DNA from: Candidatus Leptofilum gracile
Lineage (GTDB): Bacteria; Chloroflexota; Anaerolineae; Promineifilales; Promineifilaceae
Reading direction: 5' to 3'
DNA: 64,000 nt
Assembly: GCA_016713825.1 (NCBI GenBank)
Contig: JADJOJ010000004.1
Coordinates: forward strand, 310,001-374,000
Shown: piece by piece, positions 15,979 through 24,320 of the stretch
How the letters are laid out: the number at the start of each line of letters is the position of its first letter
Position numbering within the stretch: the first letter of the stretch is position 1
The notes under the pieces: generated by a model
Seen by the model: only the letters and a program-made list of their open reading frames with translations
What the model was told of the DNA's origin: nothing
The model's database searches: none
Program-made: the position numbers and the translations under genes

Positions 15979-16974
15979 ATGCCCCCATTAATCATCATTG
16001 GCGGCGCTCTGGCTATCCTTTTGATGCTAGGCGCTGGTATTGCCATTGTTGTTACGGGCAATCAAAGCGCAGTTGATAAGCGTCTGGAGCAGTTTGTAGG
16101 CACTGCGACCGTGGTGGATTTGCCTGAAAGTGTAGAGGTTGCTGGTGGGCCTGATGTGGCAGATCGGCTGGACAAGGCGCTTTCAAGCCGAAACTTTTTT
16201 GAACCTATCAGAGAACGTATTTCCAGAGCTGATGCTAAGCTTCGCGTTAGTGAATATATGATCTTGGTAGTGGCTTCTGGTTTTCTAACGGCCGTTGTTG
16301 GCTACTTTTTGCCGCAAGAGAACTCTTTGGTTATTGCCGGCATTGCGGGTTTGTTGGGGCTGCGTATTCCCCGTTTTTATGTACAAACGATGTCTAAGCG
16401 GCGTATGCAAGCTTTTGATGCCCAGCTAAGTGATACGCTGAATTTGTGGGTGAATGCGCTGCGTTCTGGTTACAGCGTTTTGCAGTCGATGGAAGCGATT
16501 GCAACCGAACTGCCGCCTCCCATCTCTGTGGAATTTGAGCGCGTAGTTCAAGAAGTGCGGCTGGGGTTAAGCGTCGAGCAAGCCCTGGCTAATATGTATC
16601 GTCGGGTGCCTAGTGAAGATTTGGATCTGGTGATTACGGCCGTAAATATCCAGCGTGAAGTCGGTGGTAACCTGGCAGAAGTGCTGGATACGATTAGTTT
16701 TACCATTCGTGAGAGAGTTCGCATAAAAGGCGAAATTCGTACGCTTACCGCGCAAGGGCGCGTTTCTGGCTGGATTATTAGCTTGCTGCCCATTGTGTTA
16801 GGTTTTGTCCTCTGGCTGATTAACCCTGAATATGTTGCTGAACTTTGGGTTCGTGAAGATCCATGGATTTTCCCGCAGGTCATCCCCTGTGGTTGGTTGG
16901 TCATTGCCTTTAGCGGCATGATGATTGGTGCTGGCGCGTATGCCATTAGCAAAATTGTTGATATTGAGGTGTGA
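15979..16974 (+). CDS. tadB: TadB inner-membrane platform protein (T2SSF family)
   Basis: A 331-aa membrane protein with an N-terminal helix, a pair of central helices (residues about 95-140) and C-terminal helices. Between them lies a type II secretion F domain with LNLWVNALRSGYSVLQSMEA. The ATG at 15979 is chosen over the GTG at 15973 because GAGGAG at 15965-15970 is then correctly spaced. It forms the assembly platform with TadC, which follows 34 bp later. One ACGGCCGT lies at its 3' boundary. Confidence 0.9.
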   Translation: MPPLIIIGGALAILLMLGAGIAIVVTGNQSAVDKRLEQFVGTATVVDLPESVEVAGGPDVADRLDKALSSRNFFEPIRERISRADAKLRVSEYMILVVASGFLTAVVGYFLPQENSLVIAGIAGLLGLRIPRFYVQTMSKRRMQAFDAQLSDTLNLWVNALRSGYSVLQSMEAIATELPPPISVEFERVVQEVRLGLSVEQALANMYRRVPSEDLDLVITAVNIQREVGGNLAEVLDTISFTIRERVRIKGEIRTLTAQGRVSGWIISLLPIVLGFVLWLINPEYVAELWVREDPWIFPQVIPCGWLVIAFSGMMIGAGAYAISKIVDIEV

Positions 16975-17008
16975 CGGCCGTTTCCTAGCCTCTGGAGAAC
17001 AGTAAACT

Positions 17009-17953
17009 ATGACACCAGTGACCTTACTTGTAATTGTAGTTGTAGCGATTCTGCTGATGGTTGGCAGCATCTTGCTCCTACGGCGCTCAGAAGATGATCC
17101 GTTAGCCGTCCGTATTGACGAATTCGCAGCCAGAGAAGAGATCGTTTCTATTGAAGAAATCGAGCTCTCCCTGCCGTTTACGGATCGTATTTTTGTACCG
17201 ATGATCCGGCGGATTAGTGAATTTCTGGTACGGTATACACCCCAGAAAACGCTGGAAAGCACGACGCGTCTCCTGGAATTGGCAGGCAATCCGCGAAATA
17301 TGCGAGCCGCCGATTTTATTGTGATCCGGGGGGTGTTCACCGTATTGCTCGCCGCTTTGGTCTTCTTGATGATGACCCGGTTGGGCAGCGCTGAGCTAAA
17401 CCGGCGGCTGCTTTATACATTGGGGGCCGCAATTTTGGGCTGGTATTTGCCCTGGATGTTACTGCGCTCGATGGTCGATCGGCGTAAAGATGCAATCATC
17501 AAAAAGCTGCCGGATGCCCTGGACTTAATGACTATTTGCGTGGATGCCGGTTTGACGTTTAATGCAGCCATGCAAAAAGTGGATGAAAAATGGGATGACC
17601 CGCTGGCCAATGAGTTTGGCCGTGTCATTCATGAAATGCAGTTGGGTAAATCGCGCCGCCAATCTTTACGCGATATGTCTGACCGAATGGATGTGCCAGA
17701 CGTAACCAGCTTTATTGCGGCCGTTTTGCAGGCCGACCAGCTCGGTGTAGGTATTGGTAAAATTCTGCGTATCCAATCTGAACAGATGCGGGTGCGGCGG
17801 CGACAGCGGGCTGAAGAAAAAGCGCAGCAAGCACCGGTGAAGATGCTCTTCCCGATGGTGTTCCTCATTTTCCCCTCCATCTTTGTGGTATTGTTGGGGC
17901 CAGCCGGTTTCCAGGTGCTGCGGAACGATTCTTTGGGTGGCATTACTGGCTAG
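17009..17953 (+). CDS. tadC: TadC inner-membrane platform protein (T2SSF family)
   Basis: A 314-aa membrane protein: an N-terminal helix, two central helices near residues 105-155, then a T2SSF domain (LPDALDLMTICVDAGLTFNA) and C-terminal helices ending in a hydrophobic LIFPSIFVVLLGPAGFQVL. It is the TadB partner in the Flp pilus platform. It is the last recognisable tad gene: TadD, TadE/F, RcpA secretin and TadV are absent here. The missing secretin is expected if the cell lacks a canonical outer membrane, as reported for Chloroflexota. Confidence 0.9.
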   Translation: MTPVTLLVIVVVAILLMVGSILLLRRSEDDPLAVRIDEFAAREEIVSIEEIELSLPFTDRIFVPMIRRISEFLVRYTPQKTLESTTRLLELAGNPRNMRAADFIVIRGVFTVLLAALVFLMMTRLGSAELNRRLLYTLGAAILGWYLPWMLLRSMVDRRKDAIIKKLPDALDLMTICVDAGLTFNAAMQKVDEKWDDPLANEFGRVIHEMQLGKSRRQSLRDMSDRMDVPDVTSFIAAVLQADQLGVGIGKILRIQSEQMRVRRRQRAEEKAQQAPVKMLFPMVFLIFPSIFVVLLGPAGFQVLRNDSLGGITG

Positions 17954-18011
17954 AAAGAAAGCTATTCTTGCCTGATTTATTAACAATTTTCTGAAAAAGG
18001 TCAAGCAGTCG

Positions 18012-18743
18012 TTGACTGAAAAGACTCAACTGCCAGCCTTGACCTGGCGTAGTCGAGCTAGAGGGCTGGCAGATTCCCTCCTTAATTTTGTTTTCCCGCC
18101 TGTCTGTGGCGCTTGCAAAAAAGCAGGTTCCTTATTGTGTGAAGCGTGCCACGCCCAGCTTCAATGGGTGCATGCGCCGCTATGTAACCGGTGTGGTCGT
18201 CCGGTTTCCCGAGCGACGGATTGCTGTTCGGTGTGCCAGGAACGGCCGTTACCCCTCAACCAAATTCGTGCGGCCGTTTTATTTGCCGACCCCGTCTCTA
18301 AGCTGATTCACAACCTGAAATACAACGGCGCATTTGGCTTGTCTAAACCGTTGGCCGCACTGATGGCCGAGGCCTGGCAAACCTGGCGTATGCCCGTAGA
18401 CCTGGTGCTGCCCATCCCCCTGCACGCCGAACGAGAGCGGAGTCGCGGCTACAACCAATCGACGCTGCTAACCCGTGACTTTTGCCATTTGGTGGCGCTG
18501 CCCTTTGCCGAGAAGGGGCTGACACGAACCCGATTTACCACGCCACAAGTGGGATTAACGGCCGTTGAACGGCTAAAAAATGTACAAGACGCCTTTGCCA
18601 CCCAAGTAGAGGTTGCAGGCAAGCATCTGCTGCTCATTGACGATGTGTGTACAACCGGCGCAACAATGGCCGCTGCCACCCATGCCCTTTTGGCCGCCGG
18701 AGCGCAGACCGTATCTGGCTACTGCGTCGCCCGCGCCGTCTGA
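18012..18743 (+). CDS. comF: ComF family phosphoribosyltransferase-like protein
   Basis: A 243-aa protein. The N-terminal part has a four-cysteine cluster arrangement (CGACKKAG, LCEACH, CNRCGRP, CSVCQ), and the C-terminal part is a type I PRTase fold with the PRPP loop LLIDDVCTTGATMAAA near residue 205. ComF proteins take part in natural DNA uptake in some bacteria. The TTG start at 18012 is the only reasonable one before the conserved region. Proximity to the Tad pilus genes may be meaningful, but the gene lies 58 bp downstream in different base composition. Confidence 0.85.
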   Translation: MTEKTQLPALTWRSRARGLADSLLNFVFPPVCGACKKAGSLLCEACHAQLQWVHAPLCNRCGRPVSRATDCCSVCQERPLPLNQIRAAVLFADPVSKLIHNLKYNGAFGLSKPLAALMAEAWQTWRMPVDLVLPIPLHAERERSRGYNQSTLLTRDFCHLVALPFAEKGLTRTRFTTPQVGLTAVERLKNVQDAFATQVEVAGKHLLLIDDVCTTGATMAAATHALLAAGAQTVSGYCVARAV

Positions 18744-18870
18744 TGTGAAAAACTCGCTTTTTGGCATCAGTTATAATGAACTTAATCACTTTAGTCATCA
18801 TACCATTTCTCATAAGATGGAGATGTGTAAACAACCAGAATATCTTTTCTAAACAAAGGGAGATTAGACA

Positions 18871-19437
18871 ATGGAACTATCAGTTAACGGCCGTAACATG
18901 GAAGTCACCACAAGATTACGCAACTATGTGGAAAAGAAAACAGTAAAACTCGATAGATATATGCCCAATCTGGCTGAAATACACGTAGACCTTTCTGAAA
19001 CCAACGCCCGCAACGCCGTGGAACGGCAAGTTGCCCAAATTACCATTCGCGACAATCGCGGCACTATTCTGCGAGCCGAAGAGCGCAGCAACGATATGTT
19101 TGCCTCCGTGGATGCCGTGGTGGATAAACTGTATCGGCAGATTAGCCGCTACCGGGGTAAACGGCAGCGTAAATGGCGCGGTGGCAACGGTGGAGAAGAG
19201 CTCGTCATCGGCGAACCGCTGCCGATGGAAGAAGAATTGGCCGAATCAGATGAACCGACCATTGTGCGCACCAAACGGTTTACCATGCGCCCCATGACCA
19301 CAGAAGAGGCGGTGGACCAACTGGAGCTGCTGGGGCATGATTTCTTCGTTTTCTTCAGTGCAGACGAGCAAGCGGTCAATGTGCTTTACCGCCGCCGCGA
19401 CAACAACTTTGGGTTACTTAAGCCCGATATGGATTAA
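18871..19437 (+). CDS. hpf: Ribosome hibernation promoting factor, long form
   Basis: A 188-aa protein. Residues 1-100 are the S30AE/RaiA domain (MELSVNGRNMEVTTRLRNYV). Residues 130-188 are the C-terminal dimerisation domain (VRTKRFTMRPMTTEEAVDQL, then GHDFFVFF), so this is the long HPF that forms 100S ribosome dimers. TATAAT at 18772-18777 suggests its own promoter, with a leader of nearly 90 bases. A strong terminator follows. Confidence 0.93.
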   Translation: MELSVNGRNMEVTTRLRNYVEKKTVKLDRYMPNLAEIHVDLSETNARNAVERQVAQITIRDNRGTILRAEERSNDMFASVDAVVDKLYRQISRYRGKRQRKWRGGNGGEELVIGEPLPMEEELAESDEPTIVRTKRFTMRPMTTEEAVDQLELLGHDFFVFFSADEQAVNVLYRRRDNNFGLLKPDMD

Positions 19438-19448
19438 CTGACTGAACG

Positions 19449-19488
19449 CAATTTGCCCGAAGTCACTGTCTTCGGGCAAATTGTTTTT
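19449..19488 (+). terminator. Rho-independent terminator after hpf
   Basis: Perfect 14-bp stem CAATTTGCCCGAAG/CTTCGGGCAAATTG with a 7-base loop, followed by five T residues. Confidence 0.93.
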
Positions 19489-19512
19489 CCTCAATCGTTT
19501 TCACACGTTTCA

Positions 19513-20013
19513 ATGACAGCACCCTACATTTTGGTTGCGTGTACCGCAAATATTTGTCGCTCGCCAGTGGCCGAGGCGCTGCTGCAAAGCAAACTCCAGG
19601 CAGCGGGTTTGGCTGATTGGACAGTCGCGTCTGCAGGCACCTGGGCCACTAAGGGCCAGGCCGCCTCGGCGTTTAGCGCCTTGCTCATGGAGGAGCAGGG
19701 GCTAAATATTCAGGCGCACCGCTCACAGCCTGTAACTAACCAGCTGATGCAGCAGGCAGATTTGCTGCTGTGCCTGGAAACGGACCACGCACGCAGCTTG
19801 CGGCGGGCTTACCCCTCGCACCAACACAAAATTTATACACTGCGGCAGATGGTGGATAAGCGCGGCAGCGTACGCGATCCTTATGGCGGGTCTCGGCAGC
19901 AGTATGCGCGCATGGTGGCCGAGGTAGATGATTTGCTTGAACGAGGCTTGACGCGCATTCAAACGTTGGCGCGGAAAAATTTTGATAAAAGAGGCGAGGA
20001 TGGATCGAGCTGA
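19513..20013 (+). CDS. Low molecular weight protein tyrosine phosphatase / arsenate reductase-like
   Basis: A 166-aa protein. The P-loop CTANICRS fits CX5R(S/T), with nucleophile Cys10 and Arg16. The general acid is in VRDPYGGS near residue 120. The start ATG at 19513 is preferred to one at 19453, which would lie within the hpf terminator stem. It may act in tyrosine dephosphorylation or exopolysaccharide control, as LMW-PTPs do. Its 3' end overlaps the next gene by 14 bp. Confidence 0.87.
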   Translation: MTAPYILVACTANICRSPVAEALLQSKLQAAGLADWTVASAGTWATKGQAASAFSALLMEEQGLNIQAHRSQPVTNQLMQQADLLLCLETDHARSLRRAYPSHQHKIYTLRQMVDKRGSVRDPYGGSRQQYARMVAEVDDLLERGLTRIQTLARKNFDKRGEDGSS

Positions 20014-20755
20014 ACTGATAACTTATTTGGACAATTATTTACGCGTCGGCGAAATTGCCGATTATGGGCCGCAAGGGTTGCAGGTAGAGACGGCCAACAC
20101 AGCGGTGCAGCGCATTGCCCTGGCGGTGGATGTGTCGCCGCTGATTATTGAAACGGCCGTATCCCATCAAGCCGATCTTCTCCTTGTGCACCACGGCGTG
20201 CTGTGGCGGCAGGTAGAGCGCATCGCTGGGCCGCTGGGCGAACGCGTGCGGCAGATGATGGCCCACGGGCTAAATCTGTACGCCGCCCACCTGCCGCTGG
20301 ATGCCCACCCCGAAGTGGGCAACAACGCCGTGCTGGCCCGCATGTTTGGCGTTACAGATATCGAATGGTGGTACGCGCCCACCAACGTGCCCATCGCCGT
20401 GGTGGGCAACGTGCCCGCCCAGCCCAGCCTGGACGAGCTGGCGGCACAGGTAAACAGCCAGCTAAACACCCAGGCGCAGGTGCTGGCCCACGGCCCGGCC
20501 ACCGTGCAGCGGCTGGCCATCCTCTCCGGCTTTGGGGCAGACAAGGTGGCCGAGGCCAAAGCGCAAGGGGCCGATACCTTTCTCACGGGTGAAACTTCCC
20601 ACGCCAACTACTGGGCCGCCTCTGACTTTGGCATGAACGTCATCTTTGCCGGGCATTACGCCACGGAGACGGTTGGCGTGCAGGCGCTGGGTGCCCACCT
20701 CACCGAAGAATTCGGCCTGGAGACACGCTTTTTTGATTTTCCCACCAAAATGTAA
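20000..20755 (+). CDS. Nif3-like dinuclear metal centre protein
   Basis: A 251-aa protein of the Nif3/YbgI/DUF34 family. It contains the metal-binding motifs LLLVHHGVLWRQ near residue 63 and HLPLDAHPEVGNNAVLA near residue 100. It also has the distal GHYATETVGVQALG motif and FLTGETSHANY. ATG at 20000 follows GAGGCGAGG and is chosen over an upstream ATG at 19982. The family has been linked to GTP cyclohydrolase-like activity, but its role is unsettled. It is translationally linked to the phosphatase gene. Confidence 0.9.
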   Translation: MDRAELITYLDNYLRVGEIADYGPQGLQVETANTAVQRIALAVDVSPLIIETAVSHQADLLLVHHGVLWRQVERIAGPLGERVRQMMAHGLNLYAAHLPLDAHPEVGNNAVLARMFGVTDIEWWYAPTNVPIAVVGNVPAQPSLDELAAQVNSQLNTQAQVLAHGPATVQRLAILSGFGADKVAEAKAQGADTFLTGETSHANYWAASDFGMNVIFAGHYATETVGVQALGAHLTEEFGLETRFFDFPTKM

Positions 20756-20758
20756 ATG

Positions 20759-20809
20759 GTTGCTGGTGGTTGGTGGCTAGTTTTGGACGAGCCACCAACC
20801 ACCAGCAAC
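20759..20809. repeat. GGTGGTTGGTGGC inverted repeat (family H)
   Basis: A perfect 20-bp inverted repeat (20759-20778 with 20790-20809) with an 11-base loop, made of iterated TGGTTGG words. It lies between the Nif3-like gene and kbl. There is no T run, so it is not a classical terminator. Confidence 0.85.
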
Positions 20810-20849
20810 TAACAACCAACCACTATCCCCTAAACCAAGGAGAGTTCTT

Positions 20850-22031
20850 GTGACTGACAAAGCAATTGCCTGGATTGATGATGAAATTGCCGCGCTCAAA
20901 GCGGCGGGCTTGTTTAACCGCATTCGCACCATCGAGTCGCCGATGGACGGGCACGTGACGATAGACGGCCGTTCCCTGCTTAACTTTTGCGCCAATAACT
21001 ATTTGGGCCTGGCCAACCATCCCCGATTGCGAACGGCCGTAAAAGAAGCCGTAGACCAGTATGGCGTGGGGCCAGGTGCCGTGCGCACCATTGCCGGAAC
21101 GATGAGCCTGCATATTCAGCTGGAGCAGAAGCTGGCGGCGTTTAAGCGGGCCGAGGCCTGCATCACCCTGCAAAGCGGCTTCACGGCCAATTTAGCCACC
21201 ATTCCAGCGCTGGTGGGCAAGGGAGACATCATCTTTTCTGATGAGCTGAACCACGCCAGCATCATCGACGGGTCGCGGCTGAGCCGGGCCGCCATTGTGC
21301 GTTATGCGCATAACGATGTAGACGACCTGCGCCGCAAGATTGCCGAGACGACTGAATACGGCCGTCGCCTCATCGTCACCGACGGCGTGTTTAGCATGGA
21401 TGGCGACATCGCCCCGCTGGATAAAATTTGCGAGGTGGCCGAAGCGCACGACATTTTGCTGATGGTAGACGACGCCCACGGCGAAGGCGTGCTGGGCGAA
21501 GGGGGTCGCGGCATTGTGGACCATTTTGGCCTGCATGGCCGCGTAGACGTTGAAGTGGGAACCCTCAGCAAAGCGTTTGGGGTGATGGGCGGCCTGGTGG
21601 CGGGCAAACAGTCCATCATCGACTGGCTGCGGCAGCGAGGACGGCCGTTCCTCTTCTCCAGCGCCCTAACCGTGCCAGATACGGCCGCTTGCCTGGCCGC
21701 CGTCGAACTGCTGCAAGAATCCACCGAACTGGTAGACCGTTTGTGGAGCAACGCCGCGCTGTTCAAAAAAGAGATGCAAAACATGGGCTTCAACACCGGC
21801 GTAACCCAAACCCCCATCGTGCCCGTGATGCTGGGCGAGGCAACGTTGGCCCAAAAGTTTAGCCAGCGGCTGTTTGAAGAAGGCGTGTTTGCCATGGCCA
21901 TTGGCTACCCCACGGTGGCGCAGGGCAAGGCGCGCATTCGCGTCATGAATTCCGCTGCGCATAGCCACGATGATTTGGAACAGGCGCTGGATATATTCGG
22001 CCGTGTGGGCAAGGAACTTAATGTAATTTAA
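20850..22031 (+). CDS. kbl: Glycine C-acetyltransferase (2-amino-3-ketobutyrate CoA ligase)
   Basis: A 393-aa alpha-oxoamine synthase, PLP fold type I. The region FNRIRTIESPMDGHVTIDG, then LLNFCANNYLGL, is characteristic of Kbl rather than BioF. The DDAHGEGVLGEGG motif (PLP ring) and the Schiff-base lysine in VGTLSKAFGVMGG near residue 240 are present. It catalyses glycine + acetyl-CoA to 2-amino-3-ketobutyrate or the reverse, in threonine catabolism. No threonine dehydrogenase is adjacent. The GTG start is supported by AAGGAGAG upstream. Confidence 0.85.
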   Translation: MTDKAIAWIDDEIAALKAAGLFNRIRTIESPMDGHVTIDGRSLLNFCANNYLGLANHPRLRTAVKEAVDQYGVGPGAVRTIAGTMSLHIQLEQKLAAFKRAEACITLQSGFTANLATIPALVGKGDIIFSDELNHASIIDGSRLSRAAIVRYAHNDVDDLRRKIAETTEYGRRLIVTDGVFSMDGDIAPLDKICEVAEAHDILLMVDDAHGEGVLGEGGRGIVDHFGLHGRVDVEVGTLSKAFGVMGGLVAGKQSIIDWLRQRGRPFLFSSALTVPDTAACLAAVELLQESTELVDRLWSNAALFKKEMQNMGFNTGVTQTPIVPVMLGEATLAQKFSQRLFEEGVFAMAIGYPTVAQGKARIRVMNSAAHSHDDLEQALDIFGRVGKELNVI

Positions 22032-22057
22032 CGATTTGGGTTGCTGCTAAAACGAAA

Positions 22058-22096
22058 GAACCCGGACGGGCCTCGCCTGTCCGGGTTCTTTTTTTT
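22058..22096 (+). terminator. Rho-independent terminator after kbl
   Basis: 10-bp stem GAACCCGGAC/GTCCGGGTTC with an 11-base GC-rich loop and eight T residues. Confidence 0.93.
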
Positions 22097-22115
22097 CTTG
22101 ATTCACGTGGTGGGG

Positions 22116-22517
22116 TTAAACCTCGATGTTGCGAATCTGAAGCATTTGCAGAAATTTTTCTCGTAAATCAGGGTAGGTTAACAGTTTTTGGAAGATGGAA
22201 GGATAGCGTGCCCCAATATCATCCCCCTGGCGAGCTGCATCTGCTACTTGTGATAGCCACTCATAATCGCTTTGAACCAGCGTTACCCCGTAGCCCTGAG
22301 CTTTGGCCAACAATTCCAGGAAGGTGTCTCCCGCTTCTGGCCAGGCTTCTAGCTGGATCAAGGCACGCCGCAATACTTGAACACTCATCGCGTTTTTGTC
22401 AGGCAGATTGGCTGGTGCATTGCCCAAACTCGTTGGATCAGATTCGTATGGCTTGGCAATACGCCAAAAGCCGGTTTCGGTAAAATGGCTCACCTGTGGC
22501 TCCCGTTGCCCATCCAC
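22116..22517 (-). CDS. Hypothetical protein, 5' end uncertain
   Basis: A 133-aa reading frame from GTG at 22517. The product is mostly alpha-helical, with no recognised domain and no membrane segment. The frame stays open upstream to at least 22620 and reads plausibly as protein (TTYKERIIELPIV just before the GTG), but no ATG/GTG/TTG is in frame there. The gene could therefore be truncated at its 5' end or use an unusual start. It is transcribed toward the kbl terminator. Confidence 0.5.
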   Translation of the reverse strand: MDGQREPQVSHFTETGFWRIAKPYESDPTSLGNAPANLPDKNAMSVQVLRRALIQLEAWPEAGDTFLELLAKAQGYGVTLVQSDYEWLSQVADAARQGDDIGARYPSIFQKLLTYPDLREKFLQMLQIRNIEV

Positions 22518-22632
22518 GATGGGCAGTTCAATGATACGCTCTTTGTAGGTAGTAGGCTGCGATGATCGGTTGTGTGCATCAACTATACCAAAGAAGGGAA
22601 GACCAAGGGCATAGGAATCCTGGGCTAAGACC

Positions 22633-24042
22633 TTAAACCTTAAATTTTTGCCCCAGTTGGGGCACGGCTACGTTTTCAAACTGCTGTTCGCGCTGCAACG
22701 CTTCGGCAAAGGCGAGTGAGGCTGCTTCTTCCCCGTGGACGATGAAGGTGTGAGACGGCCGTTTCCCCAAATGCCCCGTCCACTCCAGCAATTCAGCCCG
22801 ATCGGCATGGGCGCTGAGCCCGTTGATGGTGGCCACCTGGGCGTTCAGGGCATACTCTTCGCCAAAAATGCGGATTTTGGATTGCTTTTCCACAATGCGC
22901 CGCCCCAGCGTGTGCGGTGCCTGCCAGCCAACGATCAGCACCGTGTTGCGCGGATCTTCCACATTGTTCTTCAGGTGGTGCAAAATGCGCCCCGCCTCGG
23001 CCATGCCGCTGGCGCTGATGATGACCGCCGGTTCGCGCAAAAAGTTGAGCTCCTTGGATTCCCGCGTCGAGCGCGTGTAGCGCATCATCTCAAAACCAAA
23101 AGGGTCACCCTGATGATTATCTGCCAGAAATTGCGCCAACTCCTCATCATACGCTTCCGGGTGCAGGCGGTAGATGCCGGTGGCGTCGATCGCCAGCGGG
23201 CTGTCTACAAACACGGGCAGGTGGGGCGGAATATCGCGGCTTTCAACCAATTGGTGCAGCCGGTACACCAGCTCTTGCGTGCGGCCGACGGCAAAGGCGG
23301 GCACAATGAGTTTGCCCCCCCGATTAAATGTCTCGTTGACGATGCGTTCTAGCTTGTCGGTCGCTTCTTCAACTTCCTCGTGGTTCCGGTTGCCGTAGGT
23401 GCTTTCGATGAGCAGCACATCCGCTTCTTGCAAAAAGGTTGGGTCGCGCAAAATGGGCCGGTTGGGGCGGCCCAGGTCGCCGCTGAACACCAGCCGCACG
23501 TCTCGTTTGGCTTCCTGGTCTACAATGTCTAGGGCGACGATGGCGGAGCCGAGAATGTGGCCGGCGTCGTAGAAGGTGAGGGTGATGTTGGGGGTGAGGC
23601 GATACGGCCGTTCATACCCAATCCCGATAAAATTTTTCAGGCTCTCAACCGCATCTGCCATCGTGTAGATCGGTTCGACGGGGGGCAAATCCTGCCGTCT
23701 TCGCTTTTTGTTTACGTATTCAATGTCGTACTGCTGAATTTTGGCGCTGTCGCGCAGCATGATGGCACACAGGTCACGCGTGGCGTAGGTGCACACAATG
23801 TCGCCCGTGAAGCCGCTTTTTACCAGGTTGGGGATATTGCCACTGTGGTCGATGTGGGCGTGGGAGAGAACCAGAATGTCGATTTGTGAGGCATCGAACG
23901 GCAAATTTTGGTTACGGCTGTAGCTTTCTTTGCGGGAGCCTTGATACAGGCCGCAATCTAGCAGAATTTTGAGACCGTTTACTTCTACCAGATGTTGGGA
24001 ACCGGTAACGGTACGCACCGCACCGTGAAACGTAATTTCCAT
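22633..24042 (-). CDS. Metallo-beta-lactamase/beta-CASP ribonuclease
   Basis: A 469-aa protein of the CPSF73/YSH1-like bacterial family. The metal motif HxHxDH is LVLSHAHIDHSG near residue 58, with a further ligand in FSGDLGRPNRP. The beta-CASP domain covers about 210-400 (ESTYGNRNH, then IVPAFAVGRTQEL), and the C-terminal RMMBL motif is LSAHADRAELLEW and VHGEEAA. Such enzymes are endo/exoribonucleases in RNA processing. It starts as a separate unit; upstream are word repeats and the second copy of the 115-bp repeat. Confidence 0.92.
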   Translation of the reverse strand: MEITFHGAVRTVTGSQHLVEVNGLKILLDCGLYQGSRKESYSRNQNLPFDASQIDILVLSHAHIDHSGNIPNLVKSGFTGDIVCTYATRDLCAIMLRDSAKIQQYDIEYVNKKRRRQDLPPVEPIYTMADAVESLKNFIGIGYERPYRLTPNITLTFYDAGHILGSAIVALDIVDQEAKRDVRLVFSGDLGRPNRPILRDPTFLQEADVLLIESTYGNRNHEEVEEATDKLERIVNETFNRGGKLIVPAFAVGRTQELVYRLHQLVESRDIPPHLPVFVDSPLAIDATGIYRLHPEAYDEELAQFLADNHQGDPFGFEMMRYTRSTRESKELNFLREPAVIISASGMAEAGRILHHLKNNVEDPRNTVLIVGWQAPHTLGRRIVEKQSKIRIFGEEYALNAQVATINGLSAHADRAELLEWTGHLGKRPSHTFIVHGEEAASLAFAEALQREQQFENVAVPQLGQKFKV

Positions 24043-24085
24043 AATTTTCTCCTCTGTAAATGGGACGCGGATGAACGCGGATGAA

Positions 24086-24132
24086 CGCGGATTAAATCTA
24101 GTAAATCTGCGAAATCTGTTGATTTTTCATTC
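24086..24132. repeat. ATCTGCGAAATCTG word repeat (family C)
   Basis: GCGGATGAACGCGGAT words followed by AAATCTGCGAAATCTGTTGATTTTTCATTC. The same words recur at 32810-32880, 41757-41788, 44455-44500 and 57533-57570. There is no coding potential. Confidence 0.65.
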
Positions 24133-24159
24133 TTGGTGTTGATCTCACGCTCATGAAGT

Positions 24160-24274
24160 CTCCTCTGAAAATAAACCTCCGGGAGGCTTCAAAAATGGCC
24201 TCTGTTACGCACTGAACCTCCCGGAGGTTGGGTTTTCATTCATGGTGGTCAACGACAGTTGGTGTCGTCTCCTT
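24160..24274. repeat. Dispersed 115-bp repeat, copy 2
   Basis: Same orientation and same sequence as 1631-1745 by direct reading, including the AACCTCCGGGAGG...CCTCCCGGAGGTT inverted repeat. It sits in the spacer between the beta-CASP gene and the RNase D gene and is followed by a family D hairpin. Confidence 0.85.
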
Positions 24275-24289
24275 TCTTGATTTTGGACG

Positions 24290-24317
24290 GTAGAGACGCT
24301 GCAGGGCAACGTCTCTA
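24290..24317. repeat. GTAGAGACG..CGTCTCTAC hairpin (family D), copy 1
   Basis: Inverted repeat GTAGAGACG/CGTCTCTAC with a short purine-rich loop, just 3' of the RNase D gene. Similar copies are at 28357-28384 and 45783-45812. Confidence 0.75.
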
Positions 24318-24320
24318 CAT

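Noticed and set aside
19453..19512. Upstream start for the LMW phosphatase
   Set aside because: It would lie within the hpf terminator stem; homology begins at the ATG at 19513.
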